Below are positions 34,169 through 48,089 of a DNA stretch of 64,000 nt, in pieces. Each line of letters opens with the position of its first letter. Within the stretch, counting starts at the first letter, position 1. The DNA is from Capniomyces stellatus (Eukaryota > Kickxellomycota > Harpellomycetes > Harpellales > Legeriomycetaceae), in the NCBI GenBank assembly GCA_001661515.1, contig LUVW01000012.1:321829-385828 (forward strand). Direction: 5' to 3'. The translations under genes were made by a program, and so were the position numbers. The notes under the pieces are model-generated. The model ran no database searches. It saw only the letters and a program-made list of their open reading frames with translations, and was not told the DNA's origin.

Positions 34169-35672
34169 CTATACTACAGACAAGTTCATGGTTCCAACCC
34201 ACGTGCCTCCTGGCCCAAGGCTCACGGGGCTCGCCACAGTGCCTGCTTCCACGCAAACCATTTCGTTATACTATATAGACCAGACACAGAAGCAGTTTAG
34301 CATACAAGCCTAGGGCTTGCGAATCTGTATCAACAACTTTGAACCTTCAAACTGAGGCGTGGTTTATGTCAAACCCCCCACACCTGTGCATTGTGATACA
34401 GCAAAGCACAATAAAACACCGCACAACACATATTGGTGAAATCCAGATAATAGGTATTAGCAGTACAAAATTAAAATAATATAAAATAAAACAAAACAAA
34501 ACAAACCTCCTCGTCTCCAAAGTCTGCCATCCCCTTAGCCAAATCTTTCCAAGGATTCCAGATAACTAATAAGCAGCAAAATATCATCAGTTAAAGTGTG
34601 AAAAACAAGAAATAGCAGTAAAAATCGGCTAGATAATATAAACACTCGTACCCATGTCCTTAAAATTGTCCTTAGCGACCTTTACAGCATGACCGTTTCC
34701 CAGCTCTACCCTCAGCTCATCAGGCGAATCCTTGTACACTCTATCTATGCTTTCGCAAATCTTGAGCTCACTCTGTTCTTCAACACAACCAGCCGCTTTT
34801 AAGACCTTGTCGTCATAGCTTACACTTTTTAGTCCACACACTCTTACTTGAGAAACATCATTAGTGCGCAAATATAGATGCAATAATGAAGTAAACTCAA
34901 AAGCAACTGTATCGGTATTGTTGCATTCCAGAGTCAATTTTAAATTGTTTTTGGACAGCTCGACTGTGTAGTGCAAGTCAAATTTATGTGGCCAAGCCGA
35001 TTCTAACGTATTTCTGTCGTCTTTAAGCATAAACTTTGCTCTTATCCCATTAACTGTGTTTTTATAGCCCAAGAAATCCCAGACTCTGTTTCTTGCAAAC
35101 CCATGCTGCGGAAGTGCACCTGGACCAAATTGAGCTATTATCAGTCACTTGATGTTAATAAGCGAATTCCATGTATACGATTATACCTTTAGTCCTTTTA
35201 TAAAATTCAAATATTCAAATATTTATACTCACGAAATACGACAGGGATTCCTCCTCTTATTGCTTTTGTCCCATCCAAAATCGCCTGCTTGCTATAAAAA
35301 GTTGGAAATTATGCTTTTGGTTATTCCGCACACCAAATAAAAACATTAAAACAGTTCACCAACGCAGTCCACAAACGCATCCCGCCAACGCAGTCCTCTG
35401 TGCTTTCACAAGAGATTAACAATAAAATCTGAAAGCGTGTACTTATATATCTTATAATAAAAATCAACTTGACTAAACCTGGATAATTTATACCTGGACA
35501 TAATAAATGCACATTATTACCTTAGAAACAATCTCTCAGCGCCGTTCGATATCCAAGAAGTAACACTGGCACCATAAGTGTAAATAGTAGCTGAAGACCC
35601 ATACTGATCTCCCAATATTACTTTTACAACATTTCCATTGTTGTCTGTGATTGTTCTTACTTGCCCGTTCAT
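34169..35672 (-). CDS. Glucose-6-phosphate 1-epimerase (hexose-6-phosphate mutarotase)
   Basis: Five exons, 35672-35521, 35291-35233, 35134-34652, 34565-34507 and 34270-34169, give 284 aa in one frame (yeast YMR099C is 297). The enzyme interconverts alpha- and beta-anomers of glucose-6-phosphate in the cytosol. Family landmarks are IYTYGASVTSW near residue 32, IRGGIPVVFPQFGPG (exons 2-3), LPQHGFARN with the catalytic His, VIWNPW and MVCVEAGTVASPVSL with the catalytic Glu at the end. Each junction falls where the motif is restored, for example F|PQFG and M|VIWNPW. The family usually has a Lys/Arg-rich phosphate site; a candidate is KAIRGG, not proven. Confidence 0.92.
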
Positions 35673-36026
35673 CCTTGTTGACTATGCTCCAATTGTGAAA
35701 TATAATTTCGTTTTAAACTCAACAAAGATTATTGAAAAAGAGTGAACCGTTTCAAACTTTAAAGTACAAAAAGGTTTAATATTGCATTTGGACTAGTCAT
35801 TTTTTTCATTTATGGGGGTAATTTAATCACCAATTTGGGATAATGTGATTTTCAAACAATTGATTGGTTGCTAGTAATAAAAATGATTGCCTCTAATGAC
35901 GAGTAACTCTGAGATTAACTAGGCTAAACAATAGAATTTACAATGTGCAAGTAAAAGCGCAACAAAAATAGGCTAGCAACAATAAAAGTATGATTTTGTG
36001 ATAAACACCACGCCTGCTATTCCACA
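35673..36026. other. Intergenic region before duplicated segment B
   Basis: 5' flank of the epimerase gene. It ends at the left border of the duplication, where the sequence becomes identical to 2664 onward. No gene is seen. Confidence 0.5.
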
Positions 36027-36037
36027 TGGAGTCCACA

Positions 36038-37330
36038 CTACTTGGACTCCTTTTCGATTTCCTCCTTAATTGTCTCAATAAGCAGCTTTCCAAACCTGTC
36101 GTAATCGTTTACGTCTAGGTATATCTGTGCGCTCAGGCGGACCCACCAGCGGTTGTTGTGGCTATACACCATCCCTGCCGAGCACTTTTCCGTCAGCAGC
36201 ACCTTTGTGATCCTGTTGCCAACACGGTCGTGGACCGGGTTTCCATACTCCAGCGGAATTGCCATATTGATGAGGTATGCATTTTGAGCCTCATCAGCGC
36301 TCATAGACTCAAACCCATACTTGGACTCCAGCAGGTTCTTTCCCTCTATAGCCAGCCGTCTGATATATGTCTGGATTTTCCCAAGCCCGCCCACAGCGTC
36401 GACAAAGTCAAGCGCTGCATCCAGCGACAAGAACTGGCTAAAGTCCACAGTTCCTTGCCAAAGGAATGCTTCGTTGAATCCCTCGTTTCTGCTGTATGCC
36501 CACGAAATGCACAGGGGCTGGACCTTATCCTGCAGGCTTTTTTTGACGTAGAAAATAGCACACCCGCGCTGCGTGTACAGCCACTTGTGCGCATTTGTCA
36601 CCATATACTCAACTCCCAGGTTGTCAATGTCCATGTTGATTTGGCCAATGGCGTGTGCTGCATCCAGGAACACTTCGATTCCCTTGCTGTGGAGCAGCTT
36701 TGTCAGCTCCTCGTATGGGAACACGATTCCTGGGACCGAGGAGATTGCGTCAACCAGAGCCAGCCGGATGCGCTTGTTGGGCATTTGGCTTACGCTCTCA
36801 ATCGCCTGGGCGGTGCGCTCAACAATATCCCGGTTTGAGCAAGGGAAATTTATTGGCACGTCAATTGTGTCACATACACCCCTGTCCTTTAGATACGAGA
36901 TCGAGTTGTAGCATGCCCCATAGCTAGTGGTGTACCTGAGCACCAAGTCACCTGCCTCAAACTCCATGCTTCGAATAACCGAGTTCAGGGCAGCTGTAGC
37001 ATTTGAAATAAATACCAGCTCGGAGTGGTCTGCCACGCCCAGCAGAGGCGCAACTCTTTTCAGCGTTGGCGCTATCAGGTCACGCAGCGTGAACTGGAGG
37101 AAAATGTCGGGGCTGTATTCGGCGCATCGAGAGTAGTACTCGACATAGTCGTGGACATACTTGGGCGTTGAGCCAAACGAACCGTGGTTTATACACAGGT
37201 AATTGGGATCCAGCATGAACATTTCCTTCATTTTTGGACCAAACTCTTGGATTTCTCCAAGCTGTGGCACTGGTATTGCCGCCAAGGCCTTGTCGAAATC
37301 AGATGGCATTACTTTTTCGGTGAGCTTCAT
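36038..37330 (-). CDS. PLP-dependent class V aminotransferase-like enzyme, copy B
   Basis: The 430-aa translation is identical to that of copy A (2675-3967), including K249, the predicted PLP lysine, D223 and the intronless structure. About 915 bases upstream of the ATG are also shared, so both copies would have the same proximal promoter if both are real. The absence of any coding difference implies a very recent duplication, gene conversion or a duplicated contig. Cytosolic PLP chemistry on an amino acid is likely; the substrate is unknown. Confidence 0.9.
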   Translation of the reverse strand: MKLTEKVMPSDFDKALAAIPVPQLGEIQEFGPKMKEMFMLDPNYLCINHGSFGSTPKYVHDYVEYYSRCAEYSPDIFLQFTLRDLIAPTLKRVAPLLGVADHSELVFISNATAALNSVIRSMEFEAGDLVLRYTTSYGACYNSISYLKDRGVCDTIDVPINFPCSNRDIVERTAQAIESVSQMPNKRIRLALVDAISSVPGIVFPYEELTKLLHSKGIEVFLDAAHAIGQINMDIDNLGVEYMVTNAHKWLYTQRGCAIFYVKKSLQDKVQPLCISWAYSRNEGFNEAFLWQGTVDFSQFLSLDAALDFVDAVGGLGKIQTYIRRLAIEGKNLLESKYGFESMSADEAQNAYLINMAIPLEYGNPVHDRVGNRITKVLLTEKCSAGMVYSHNNRWWVRLSAQIYLDVNDYDRFGKLLIETIKEEIEKESK

Positions 37331-37947
37331 TTTGGATGAGTTGTGGGCTTGTCGTTTTTTTATTGCTGGTTAAAAATGATATAACGCGAGTATGGGCTGC
37401 TGGAAGCGAAAATAAAACAAAACGAAACAAAAAAGAATAAAACAAAACAAAAATGGATAAAACGAAAATGGATAAAACGAAAATGGATAAAACAAAAACA
37501 GAGCAGAAAGCCGATAATATAAATGTTTTCTTTTATTCAGTCGAGGTATGATAGTTCAAACTTTGCAGTTTGTGTTGTAGACTCTGGTTTTTAGATTCTA
37601 AATCCAGCACTTGAAACTCTAAATCCTGGATATTTTCTAAAAGTCACACAGCACCAATTGAGAGATTGGGTTCTCCTGAATAAAGCTCAAAATTGAAACA
37701 TCGTGCATTTTTCTGTTTTTTTACTGAGATGTGTAATCTTGTTTTTGTTGTTATTGAATTTGTGATTCCGCTTTTATCAAGTGAAAAAAAAGAATGAAGG
37801 AAATAGATATTGCAACAAAGAAACAATCAAATCAAAGTGGCGGCATTAACCAGTCACAGGCTTTTTTTTCGGACTATAAATCAGCAACACTCATCTGGTT
37901 CAACCGATATATATTGGGGTTAGTGTCCAGAAAAACAGCCGAGAAGG

Positions 37948-38065
37948 GAGAGTGAGAGAAAGTGAGAGAAAGTGAGAGAGAGTGAGAGAGTGAGAGAAAG
38001 TGAGAGAGAGTGAGAGAAAGTGAGAGAGAGTGAGAGAAAGTGAGGGAGAGTGAGAGAAAGTGAGT
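37948..38065. repeat. GAGA-type microsatellite, copy B
   Basis: Counterpart of the tract at 4798-4910, 8 bases longer in net length and with a different succession of GAGA and GAAA units. Confidence 0.85.
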
Positions 38066-38245
38066 GATATAAGCCAATAGTCAACAATCCATTTTGGTAC
38101 AGTTACCAATTAGCGTCATAATTTGTCACTAGTATCGAGTTAATGAATATGGCCGGGTTCGTTGGTTTTTATAATTATTGGATTTTTTATAAACATCAAA
38201 GGTTCGTCGTGGTTATTACTGTATTTAAACCAGTGATTTTTGCGT

Positions 38246-38780
38246 GTTAGTGAGCATTTAAGATCACAGGAATGCTTAACCCCAAATTATATTTGCAAAG
38301 TTACTTGTATTTTTCATTGGTGGGAGCTGATTGAATTTGCAAAATAAAATTTGAAGTCGGCAGATCGGAACAAGTGAAATACAACTTTAAAATCCCGTAG
38401 CTTGGTTGACTAGTAAGCATGAAGTAAATACCAAACTCGAGGTATAATATCAGGAACGTGATTGCTTGGTTAATGTTAACGGAGTGTTACTTTTTTTTTG
38501 GGGGGTTTGGGTCGTTAGAAGCAATCAAATTTTGAATTTGTACTTTTTGTGTTTAATTGGCCAAGTTTACATTCAATTTGGATTGAATAAAAAAAAAAGT
38601 TAAAAAAAAATTAAAGCGGAAACAACGAAAATGATATTGATTTAATAGAAATACTGAAATTAATCTAAGTAGATTTTAATTGTGGAATTGATACTGGCTA
38701 TTAATATACCAGCTTATTTTCAAGGAAACACTATTTAGAATACTTGGAAGCTTAGATATACAAATCTCTAGTCATTAGTC
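38246..38780. other. Intergenic region upstream of MTU1
   Basis: Unique AT-rich sequence from the duplication border to the MTU1 start codon. It contains a T run followed by a G run near 38490. No ORF is supported. Confidence 0.5.
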
Positions 38781-41233
<2,453 letters not shown>

Positions 41234-41893
41234 CATTGCGCCGCTTCAAAATGTTTGCCTTTTTCATTGGCTATATTATATTTGACTGCCTGATGCTACA
41301 CTACAACAGACTTGATTTTATTTTGTACAATGATTGTTTATAGATCTTTTATATCTTTCCACATTTTAGACTTTACACTGTATATATAGCTTGTTAGAGC
41401 TCTGATTAAGATTTGTTTTTCCAAAGAAAACTCAATCCATTCCCACTTTGGTTATAATTCGTTTAAATGATCCCTTCCTATTGGTGTGTTTTCAGCCTTG
41501 TAAAGTGACCATTCCAGATCAAAGTTAAAACTGGAATTAAACTAATATCACGTTAAAAAAAAGTGAAAGCAAATTTTAGTACCTTATTATATTTATCTTC
41601 ATTTTGGAAAAAAAAAATAGTTGAACAACCAAGTTGCGCTAAAAGTTGCGAGTTTGGTTTTCCTTATTTCTACCGACTATCGATTTCCTCTGAATCTAGA
41701 GATTTTGTAAACCAAAAATAGCAATTTTGGTAATCCAAAGGTTGAAAGGCTCAAAGGCTCAAAGTTTCATTTAAAATTCAGCAATAATACAATAACACGA
41801 AAACAAATAACTTTAGCAATAAAAAAGAGCAACAAAAAAGAAGGTTGGATATAAATATTGGGTAAACAAAGGCGATAGTGATGCAAGTAGAAA
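41234..41893. other. Intergenic region, 0.66 kb
   Basis: MTU1 3' flank and Rrn7 promoter. AT-rich with A and T runs; no gene or RNA is recognised. Confidence 0.5.
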
Positions 41894-44800
41894 ATGTCGG
41901 GAATAAAATCTTTTGGTTTTCAAAACGCACACAATGCAGAAAATACGCAAAATAGCCAAGCTCAACGATATGGCACGGGAATTATCAAGAAAAAGAGAGT
42001 GCGTCTTCAATGTCAAGTCTGCGGATCAAAAAAAATGCAAAAAAATAGCGCTGGAAGGCTGGAGTGCAATTTTGGGCATATTTATGAGGTAAAAATGCGC
42101 GATAAAAGCTCTGAATTATGCTGTGTTGTTTATTTTTGTAGCAGAATAAATGAGTAAAATTGTGATAGTGAAATACGACAAGCAAAATGACGCAGTGGGA
42201 AAGTATGGATTAATCAAGGTTTTGGATTTGGAATAAATGCTTGATAGAGGTTTGTTGAAGAAGAAAGTGAGTATCAAGCTAGTAGTGTGCGGAGAGCAGG
42301 AGTTAAGCGGGTGCGTGAGAAAGTTGTTATTGACAGTAAGTATAGTCCATTAAAGCGATTATTGATGAGTACAACCTGAGCTTTATTAAAATGCAATGCC
42401 TTGCCTTGCAACTGCTTTCACGTTTGATATTTTCTTAATTGTCGATAGGGTTTACCAGGAGTAGAGGAGATTATCTGTTTATAAAATGTTTGCAGCTAAT
42501 ATTGCAGACACAGATAGAGACCTTGATTAATGAATTTGGAGCACCAAAGGAACTTGAGGTTTGTCTAAATATATAAATATACTAATTTAGTCGATAAGTA
42601 GCAGCATTGTATTGGTTCTGGGATACTAATATTGTGGTACATGTTTAATAGCAAGTGGTTAAGGAGCTATGGATATTGCGATTGTCGGATTTGCAGATAA
42701 CACGATTTAAAGAAGACGACGATTTATTGCATGGGCAGTTCGACAGTGAGCTAAGTGACATGGAAGTTGATCCAGAAGACAATGATGGTTTACTTAGAAA
42801 TAGACAATCAACAGAAAGTAGCAGGACCAAAGGCAAAAAGCGTGGGCATAGGAGTGGTGAGGAGGATGGCGGTGGCGACGATGACAGCAATAATGGTGAT
42901 GGAGAAGATGAGGGTGTAGATTTGAACCTAGGTAGTGACGAGGATATGACTTCGTTGCACAAAAAAGTATCTGAAATGGAGGGTTTGGGCGAAAGCACAG
43001 GTAGCGAGAACGAAAATAGCTTTGGTGATGGATCGGGGGATGAGCTGAGTGCTAAAGAATCGGATGCTAAAGAATCAGATGCAGAACATGGCTCGGATTC
43101 AGATGCAGAACGTGAATCGGCTTCAGATGCAGAGTTAGGATCTGATTCAAGAGCCAATTTGTCCGATAACTCCAAGTCAAAGCACACTCCGAGTGCAAAG
43201 GTGCTGAAAATGAAACCCAGAAAAAGGTTGGAAAGAACCAAGGAATATCCTTTTATGCCTAAAACGAGAAAAAAACTGGTTCCGGTAATTCTAAGTGATA
43301 TAGGAAGGCTAGAGTTGGTGTGGCTGCCAATACTTTGTTACCTGGGGCTAGTTTGGCTGCGATACCCAGTTTTGTTGTCGGATGTTCAGAGATGGATAAT
43401 GGAAGAAAAGCTGCCGTATGTATCGATGCTTCGGCTGATCCCGCCGCATTGGAGAGAAAGACTGTCCATGAGCCATTTAAGTCAATTCCGGATAAGACAG
43501 GTGCCAAACATAGTGAAGATGAGGCACGTGACTATTGTGATGTGTTCAAACTTCAAGAAGAAGTTTGACCTGTATATTCCTATAGGAAACAGCAGCTTGA
43601 TGATTCAAGGGCTGATACAAAGACTGAGGCTTCCGCCACAAATATACATTATGGTGAACGAGATACAGCGACAGGTGACGGTGCCTGTACACACGTTTGG
43701 TAGTGGGCTAAACAAGAACTCGGCGTTGTATAAGAGAGCTATTGTGGAAGGGAATGTAGTAGCGTCGCTGATAGTAGTGCTGAGACTGATGTATGGACTT
43801 GATGGAGTGGAGAGGAGGATGCCGTTGCTAGATGAAATCAGTATGCCTAAACTGGACGAGTTTATGGACTTTATAAGGATGGACTTTGTAAACCATTTTC
43901 TGCCGAATGGGAGTGCAGACCTGACCAAGTCAGACAAAAGAATACTGGCAAGGTATGTGGATTACTTGAATAGAATGCTCGTACTGGACGGGAAGACGTT
44001 TGCGCAAAAGAATAAAATGAAGATGGCAAAGGCGTTTTACAAGGCGACTCAAGCCAGTAGCGCCTTCACACTGCCACCAAACACAAACCTGAGTAGCGGG
44101 TTTGGTGGGCTGGCAGACAGCTTGGAGCTGGATAGATACAAAGTAGGCAACTACTACGACAACGAAGCGAGCAACCTTAATGACAATGTCTACCGAACAG
44201 ATGATGGCACATTCGATGCACTAGACGAAGGCTTGGACGAGCAGTTGAAGAGCAAATCTAGAGCCGAGTCCATAATTCCGTTTGCATCAAAACACATGTA
44301 CGACATAAACAACGATAGCGGGAATATAGGCTGTTTGATTCCAAGCGTATTCCACCAATCACACCCAGATTCTGACGTGCTATTCCGCACACAAAAGCAG
44401 CTGTACTCCAACAGACCAACAGAAAAAAGCAATACCGGCACTGAAGGCACTGACGGCAGCAACAAACCCAAAATGCACAGCGGCGACATGACACCATTTT
44501 ACTTGTTTGCTGACTACAAGACCAAAACCCTTGGCTCATTCAACAGCTACTACTCGAACCTGCTAATATACTTTTCAAATCTGATTGGCCTGCCCTCAGA
44601 GTGCATGCATACACACGTGAGAAGGTGCGAGGCAAAGATTTTGGAAAACCAGACACTCTACGGCTATAGGCTGTTTGGCGACTATTACAGAGCAGTGGAT
44701 GCCGCAGCTGGTGATGAACAGTCTAAAGAGGGTGTACAGAGAAAGGATGTACTAAAGAACCGATACGATTCAAGTAACACTAAAACCTACCACAAAAACT

Positions 44801-44937
44801 TTTTATATGGCGAAAGCAAGGCTATTGATCAGCAACATATTGATTTTGGTGATCCTAGCAGCGATCCATTGGGTCTGTTTCGTGGATATTCCGACTATGG
44901 TGGAGTTAACCCATTTGACGTCGATGATCATCTGTAG
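41894..44937 (+). CDS. RNA polymerase I core factor subunit Rrn7 / TAF1B-like
   Basis: Four exons, 41894-42088, 42248-42335, 42449-42558 and 42652-44937, give 892 aa in one frame. Rrn7/TAF1B is the TFIIB-like factor that recruits Pol I to rDNA promoters. Residues about 40-60 form a zinc ribbon (CQVC, then CNFGH, a C2HC set). Exons 3-4 read TRSRGDYLFIKCLQLILQ and QIETLINEFGAPKELEQVVKELW, the conserved entry to the cyclin folds, and LLSDVQRWIMEEKLPY marks the first cyclin repeat. Between them lies a ~160-residue acidic, Ser-rich insertion (about residues 152-315, many D/E/S repeats) with basic patches at its end. Other fungal members also carry charged linkers here, but this one is long. No intron is needed in exon 4. 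Confidence 0.88.
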
Positions 44938-45172
44938 TTTTCCAATACATATAATTATCATCTACATCGTTACTTTATTGTGTGTGGTGTTGTTTGGTTA
45001 CTTTAACATAATATAATCAACAATACCAACAAAAAAAAACACTTGATGGCTAATTTTAGAGGATGTCCAGCTGTAATTGTAAAATTGGTTATTAAAGTTT
45101 GCAGTATTAACAGTTTAGAAAATATTAAAGAAACGTCAGCTCTACAATATATAAACACAGTCGCAACTGCAA

Positions 45173-47589
45173 TCAAGCTGGTGGAAACTCCAACGAAACA
45201 TTCTCAACATCAAGCTCTAAAATATCCGCAACACACCCAACAATGCTGCTAAAACTTGGATTGGTTCTTCCAAAGTCCCCATGCACAAACTCCTTTATAT
45301 ACGTTCCCGCCTCAGCAACCAGTTTCACGTTATAAAAGTTGCCCTCCAAATGCTGGACTGCCATTTTGTAAATACTTCTTTCCCTTACTAACGGCGCTCG
45401 ACTATTTAGTTTGCAGTCAGATATGTGCGAATGAAACTTTTAATTAAAACATTTACATTTACATTTAAATTTTCTTTTCTACTAAATTATATTATATTAT
45501 ATTTCGTTTTATTGACAACTTACCGGTGGAGAACCCTGATTGGCGTGTTCTGTTGCAAAACTATTGGTTCGGTATTGTGCTTTTCCAGTGATTCCAACAT
45601 TGTCTGGCTTAATGGGGTTTCTACCCAAACTAGGCAACTATAGCTTTTGTTTTTGTTCTGCTCGCCATCCTTTATTATTTTTGTATCCGACCTATTTTAC
45701 CCAAAGAATACACGCCATTTCAAAATGTTAGCCAGCAAAATCAGCGATTTTAACCAATATCAGTTGGAAAGTTGGGTGGAGTGAATCAGACTTACTCTTT
45801 GATTGACTGCAGCTTGTCTACATTGACAAATTTGTTTTGGTTGATTTCCGCTGCAACAGCATTAATTTCGCTAGCACTAACCATCTTTCTCCGGCTATTG
45901 GCTACCTCTAAATAAAACGGTCTTCCACTACCCAACATTCTCACATCTGCATCCTCTCTTCCAGCCCCAACAAAATTCATTCCGTCCGCCTTGAACAGCT
46001 TCACTATCGGGTTGCCTATTACTTCGGAGCAACTATACTCTGCCAATCTAACTCCATCTGCAAAAAACGGCGTCTGGCTTACTCCTCTCTGCAGTTTCAG
46101 ATAGCGGCCTTTTTTTCAAATAAAAATAATAATATCAATAAAATTTATAGTTGGATAACAACATTAAGAATGGATAATTCAGCCTATTATATCTACACAC
46201 TCTCGCATAAACATTCGTCTAATACCATTCCAACAACCATATCCTTTTTTTATCTTCTTTGTTTGCACTTACCTCCTAGAAACAAGTTGGTTCTTTTGAT
46301 GTTAATAAAGCCCACTGATGCTACAGTCTCAACCCGTCTAGGCGGATAGAATCCAGCTCTATAAACAAACAGATGTTGCAGTTAGTTTTACCGCCTATTT
46401 AGTATATCTTTGCCAATGTCCAATATTAATCGCAAAATACCATTGCAAGTTGTGTCGTAGTAAAACATAAATGACTCTTACACTTTTAGTTCTTCGATTC
46501 CTACTTTTTCAAGCTGCTTCTTTACTGCATCTTTTGACTCTTTGATGTGCACTCTTTGTTTCTTGTTGCGGTCATAGTAACTCTTTACTTTTTTCATGTT
46601 CTCGTTGCGCAAAAACTCGGAATCCTTTTCTGACTCCTTGTGCTCAATCTCAATACTAACCATTATATCGCTCTATTCGTTTATATTGTTTTTTACTTGC
46701 TGTTAATAGCTTGTTCTTTTTTTTTTTTTTTGTAAATAATCATTGATATAGCTATAACGCTAGTCTGTATGCTTGCATTCGCGTTTATTCTCTACCACTG
46801 CATTATAATTATCCACCTAGCTAATTTACCTCTGTATTGTGAACTAGATTGGTCAACTCTTCAATCTTGTAGTCAATCAAATACCTCAGCACTCGTTTTA
46901 AGTCAATCGTTTCGCATAGATTCACTTTCAGTTCATTTGCTACATACAGCTCGACAGCTTTATGGCGAATTAACTCACTGGTAGGATTGTTAACAAACAA
47001 TGTATAATCCTCTGTTTCGTACTTTTCCTTGTCAAACTTATCCGCAATTAACTCTGCATACGTTTTTATCTGCCCAAATATACCCAAACAAAGAATACAA
47101 CTACCGGAACCTACAATTGATGATTCGTCCATGTTTTTGCCATTTTCATTTCCATTGTCACCAATTTCCATTTCTTTGCTTGTTTCTGATTCACTTTGAG
47201 TATTTTGCCCCTTTACTATCTCCGGAATATCCTACACAATTATTTATTCCATTTTTCGCTTAATTTCATTCTCTATCCAACACTCACTTGGTTTTCTTAT
47301 ATCCGCACCTGTATTGTTTTAGTTATTATATTACCATTGTGGCTGTTTTGTAACTTTCGCCCAAACCAACACCCGTTAGCCTCAGAACACATACTCCACA
47401 AAGCCCCAAATTGCTTAATTTGCAAACTATTCCGACCAACTCTTCTTCTTTATTGCCCGCTTGCAATATTTTCTCCTCTAAAATAATTAAACAACCTTCA
47501 TGAGCTCACGGTACTCCCAGTTACTTAATCAGTCTATGCTACTATATACTCTTACCTAATTCAGATCCTTTGAATTTAGCAGCTGGCAT
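45173..47589 (-). CDS. PUS10: tRNA pseudouridine synthase Pus10
   Basis: Eight exons, 47589-47556, 47477-47335, 47231-46830, 46672-46482, 46358-46273, 46108-45796, 45691-45524 and 45401-45173, give 521 aa in one frame (human PUS10 is 529). Pus10 makes pseudouridine 54/55 in some tRNAs. The N-terminal zinc site is visible as CGVC (exon 2) and CILC (exon 3). The catalytic region AGREDADVRMLGSGRPF contains the catalytic Asp, RVLHRR follows, and AGTYIKEFVHGDFGRTNPS is the diagnostic C-terminal motif. The family is found in archaea, animals and some protists but is absent from budding yeast. The acceptor of exon 6 (AAAG|GC) is weak, but only it gives GGRYLKLQRGVSQTPFF. The gene runs tail to tail with Rrn7, 235 bp apart. 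Confidence 0.92.
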
Positions 47590-48089
47590 TTTACCCTCTT
47601 GTTTTGTTTTTGGCGTTTCTTTTTTCAATTGTTTTGATTATTTCCTAATTTGTTTTGCTTTTATGTACCCGCTTTTTCTCTATCGTAGTATGCTTTAAAG
47701 AAAATGGTATAGGGATATAGTGCGGTATTCTCTTAGTTTTGTTCTCGCAATTGAATAGTGAAATTGTATTTCGATTGAAAAAAAAAGTAATTGTATCTCG
47801 CTTAAATCCAATATACACTTTCATTTTACTTTACTCTAATTGAGCTGGAATAATTTTAAATTCGAAGGAAAATAAAAAATTTTAAACCAGAAGAAAATTA
47901 CAATTGATTCTTCATCCAACCGTTATTGATCTTCCAATAATTCTTTCTAAAAAATACATTGATACCCTAAATTCAACTGCTAACACCGATAAATAAAGCA
48001 GGATTGTAGTGATGTTTATTGTGATGATTTAGTTGAAATTAATACAGAATTAAATGATGCAAAAGTTAAATCTAAACAGTATAAATCTA
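47590..48089. other. Intergenic region, 0.5 kb
   Basis: 5' flank of Pus10 and 3' flank of the decayed gene to its right. AT-rich, no gene. Confidence 0.5.

Larger units (their letters stand above)
36027..38245. repeat. Segmental duplication, copy B
   Basis: This 2219-bp segment is a direct-orientation copy of 2664-5088 without the extra 214 bases around the N. It contains the complete aminotransferase gene, its promoter side and the GAGA microsatellite. Left and right flanks (epimerase side, MTU1 side) differ from those of copy A. Confidence 0.95.
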
